A DNA stretch of 64,000 nucleotides, taken from Sipunculus nudus. Its lineage: Eukaryota > Annelida > Sipuncula > Golfingiida > Sipunculidae. The DNA is taken from contig CM049306.1 of NCBI GenBank assembly GCA_026874595.1, positions 101,385,142-101,449,141 of the forward strand. Direction: 5' to 3'. The notes below the pieces were generated by a model. It saw only the letters and a list, made by a program, of their open reading frames with translations, searched no databases and was not told the DNA's origin. The stretch's first letter is position 1, and every line of letters begins with the position of its first letter. Both the position numbers and the translations under genes were made by a program. Positions 61,945 to 64,000 of the stretch are shown in pieces.

Positions 61945-61953
61945 CCGCTCATT

Positions 61954-63789
61954 TAGACGGACAGTAAGATTAAACCTCTGTATATAAGGGAAACAGTTCG
62001 CATCATGTGATCGTAGAAAACTTGGACGATGGGATAGAAGGTGTACCTTATTTTTTATTTTTTCTTTCGGTGCCACACTTTGGAGGAGAATGTCAACAAT
62101 CTAAACAATACCACAACGACAAACTGTTGAAATACCAATATAATCTCAAGGGTTTCAATCCAGAAGGACTAATGGCAAAGCCTAAGAAAAAAGTCCCCAT
62201 GTCTGGAAAATCGGAGTCCAGGCCCCTCGATCCGCTTCTACATTTAAAATATGAAATTCAGAAGGCCTTAGTGATATATCATTTTTACAGATGGTCTACT
62301 TATTACAGTATCTGAAATCAGTACCATCAACCTGCAATTAACTGTTCTACAAAAACACATAAACTAAAGTGCAACGATGAAAGATTTAACACTGCAATGT
62401 TGTATATGTCGAAGCCATTGCGCGTATCAGTGATCATACTAAATGACGAAGTGCTGAAGCATTATATATGAAACATACAGCAAGCAGGTACTTTGACCCT
62501 CAAATTGTCCCTCCAAATGTAAATAGAGGTTTCAATCAAATTCAGGAAAATCAGAATAATGTACAGATGTTGTAACCAAAGTACTGTTTTTACACATCTT
62601 GGTCACTTTCGGTTATGAATAGATCAAAATCTAGTGAGATCAAGTTGCACAATTTTATGCTTGAATCAATAACAACATATATTTAATCCTCGACACACAC
62701 GACTCGGTCCCTCACTTGTCAATAGAAGAATTTTCGCTTCCATACGTTTATTTGCCATGCCTCTGGTATCACATGTATCTAGATATGTTATACGTATGTT
62801 TAAGGAGTCGATGCTAGCATCTATAATTGGCAGTAACCCAGATATGTGTTAATCGAGCGGAGTTTATTATTGATCTTGCTCCTGTTATTTACTTATCTTG
62901 GTCACGTGGTGATTGTAACCGGGTTAATCAACCAGCAGACAAACACTGACGAACTCCTAATTAAATGATTATTGAACTCTTATTGAATCCTCTAACTTTA
63001 AAGACAATCACCGTTTTTTCAGGTAAGATGTCCAAAAAGTATAAAATGAATGCTGTAAAATTATTTAAAAATACATAGCACATAAATGAAATTCATATTT
63101 GTAAATAATTTCAATATCCGTGTACAAGGTTTTTTTTCTATATTTTTTTTGTTATTCATGGTTTGACCTGAACACTGACACGTAAAAATTATTTTTGTAC
63201 ATTTAAAAAGCAAATGTGAAATGAATTATACATTTCCTGATACACTTTCCATATACTTTATCAGTGAACAATAATGATGAGTCCTGAATATTACTATCCT
63301 ATGGTACACTCTCCTGTATTGTATGTTGAAACATGCTCTGAGGGGATGCAAATAATGCTAATGCTGTTATCAATAGGTTAGCGAGTGTTTAATAATTAAA
63401 GTTGCACAGTATCCTTTGTATAAAAAACAAATACACATGAAAACATTTCGTGCATTTTAGTATATATGCATAGTCTCTTTTCTGTATGAGGTATATATCA
63501 ATATACAGAGATAATCAAATATATTATATATTCTGTGTTCGTGATGAAGCAATCACGCAGGTTGTATCATTCATTCCTCATATACCTTTCAAATGATCCT
63601 ATCAGCTTTAACTTAATATAACCAACATGCATACAAGCGGAGAAAGCCACGCATGTCTTCCTTCGCACGGGGAAAACACCACGTCTTCTTGCCTGAAGTG
63701 GTTTATATTAATAGCTCATGTGCATTTCCAGAAACATTATTGTTATCTGCACACTAATTGACTGCAAAGAAAAAGAATGGAACTAGACA
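61954..63789. other. Intergenic, no supported feature
   Basis: AT-rich. The plus ORF at 62007-62315 opens with GTG and shows no domain or splice context beyond a TTTTTACAG near 62290; I do not call it a gene. No repeat was recognised. Confidence 0.45.
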
Positions 63790-63794
63790 ATTTA

Positions 63795-64000
63795 GGGGCC
63801 TGGACAGTCGATGGGTAAAACGCTCGGCTCTCTCCGCCGGCGACCCGGGTTCTCTCCCCGGCGTGGCTTAAGAGTGGGTTGTAGTTGCCCATCCGAGGCC
63901 GGTGATTTTCTCCGGGTTCTCCGGTTTCCTCAACCTCTACAGTCTACCGAACGTCACAATCTGGGCCATGGAGAGTGCCGCGATTAGTTATAATACCTAT
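63795..64000 (+). mobile_element. tRNA-derived SINE, copy 2 (cut by window end)
   Basis: Starts GGGGCCTGGACAGTCGATGG (box A-like), with GACCCGGGTTCTCTCCCC as the box B-like T-arm, then GTGGGTTGTAGTTGCCC, GGTGATTTTCTCCGGG and CTCCGGTTTCCTC, and the shared end GAGAGTGCCGCG ATTAGTTAT. Same family as the minus-strand copy at 15950-16145. The tail continues past the window. Confidence 0.85.

Noticed and set aside
62007-62315. 102-codon plus-strand ORF
   Set aside because: Starts with GTG rather than ATG, has no recognised domain, and has no upstream splice acceptor that would make it an exon.

Overview
This is a 64 kb piece of AT-rich animal genomic DNA. It is almost certainly from a marine invertebrate, most likely a bivalve mollusc. 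The case rests on the repeats: tandem arrays with TTTAGCTCAGCTG / TTTGTCCGTC and 'AAGGTCACAGGGGCC' phrases of the kind common in bivalve genomes, Helentron-like elements with central tandem arrays, tRNA-derived SINEs, and a decayed L1/Tx1-type LINE. There is no operon structure and no complete recognisable host gene. Every protein-coding call apart from the LINE remnants is tentative.

Layout. 1-7.7 kb: low-repeat DNA with one plausible exon (2324-2639). 7.7-9.98 kb: a GACTCG-array repeat and a CT/CA microsatellite. 10-12.6 kb: unique DNA with a cluster of TGACGTCA palindromes. 12.6-16.1 kb: a reverse-strand LINE fragment between two AT-cored direct repeats, then a Helentron-like element with ~335 bp tandem repeats, then a reverse-strand SINE. 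17.7-18.5 kb: a two-unit tandem array. 18.9-20.7 kb: a small transmembrane ORF followed by a 1.4 kb array of a 21-bp unit. 20.7-29.6 kb: mostly unique DNA. 29.6-35.2 kb: a 1.23 kb-period segmental duplication, an AT-rich 2.9 kb element with inverted GGGGTAATCTGAAATC arrays at its ends, and a TTAA-targeting MITE.

37-43 kb: a second GACTCG repeat and a dead two-ORF LINE whose APE endonuclease, reverse transcriptase and C-terminal zinc knuckle are still readable. 43.8-48.0 kb: two adjacent Helentron-like elements (families A and B). 48-53 kb: unique DNA. 53.0-54.5 kb: an inverted second copy of the TTAA MITE and the first copy of a MITE with 9-bp target duplications. 56.8-57.1 kb: a possible small secreted-peptide gene on the minus strand. 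58.7-60.2 kb: an inverted second copy of family B. 60.5 kb: a possible exon. 61.1-61.9 kb: the second copy of the 9-bp-TSD MITE, carrying a nested insertion. 63.8-64.0 kb: a plus-strand SINE cut by the window edge.

The strongest result is structural. Two Helentron-like families each show a terminal stem-loop followed by a tandem-array body. Family B copies at 45445-48017 and 58744-60212 have matching ends: a 5' hairpin starting GTATCCGCC, the same sequence inverted 32 bp inside the 3' end, a 3' hairpin, CTAG, and TT on both flanks. A 12-bp palindrome, GGTGGCGCCACC, recurs in the monomers of otherwise different arrays. Several other repeats occur in pairs with readable target-site duplications, so filled and empty sites can be compared inside this one window. 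All similarities were judged by eye; no alignment or database search was run.
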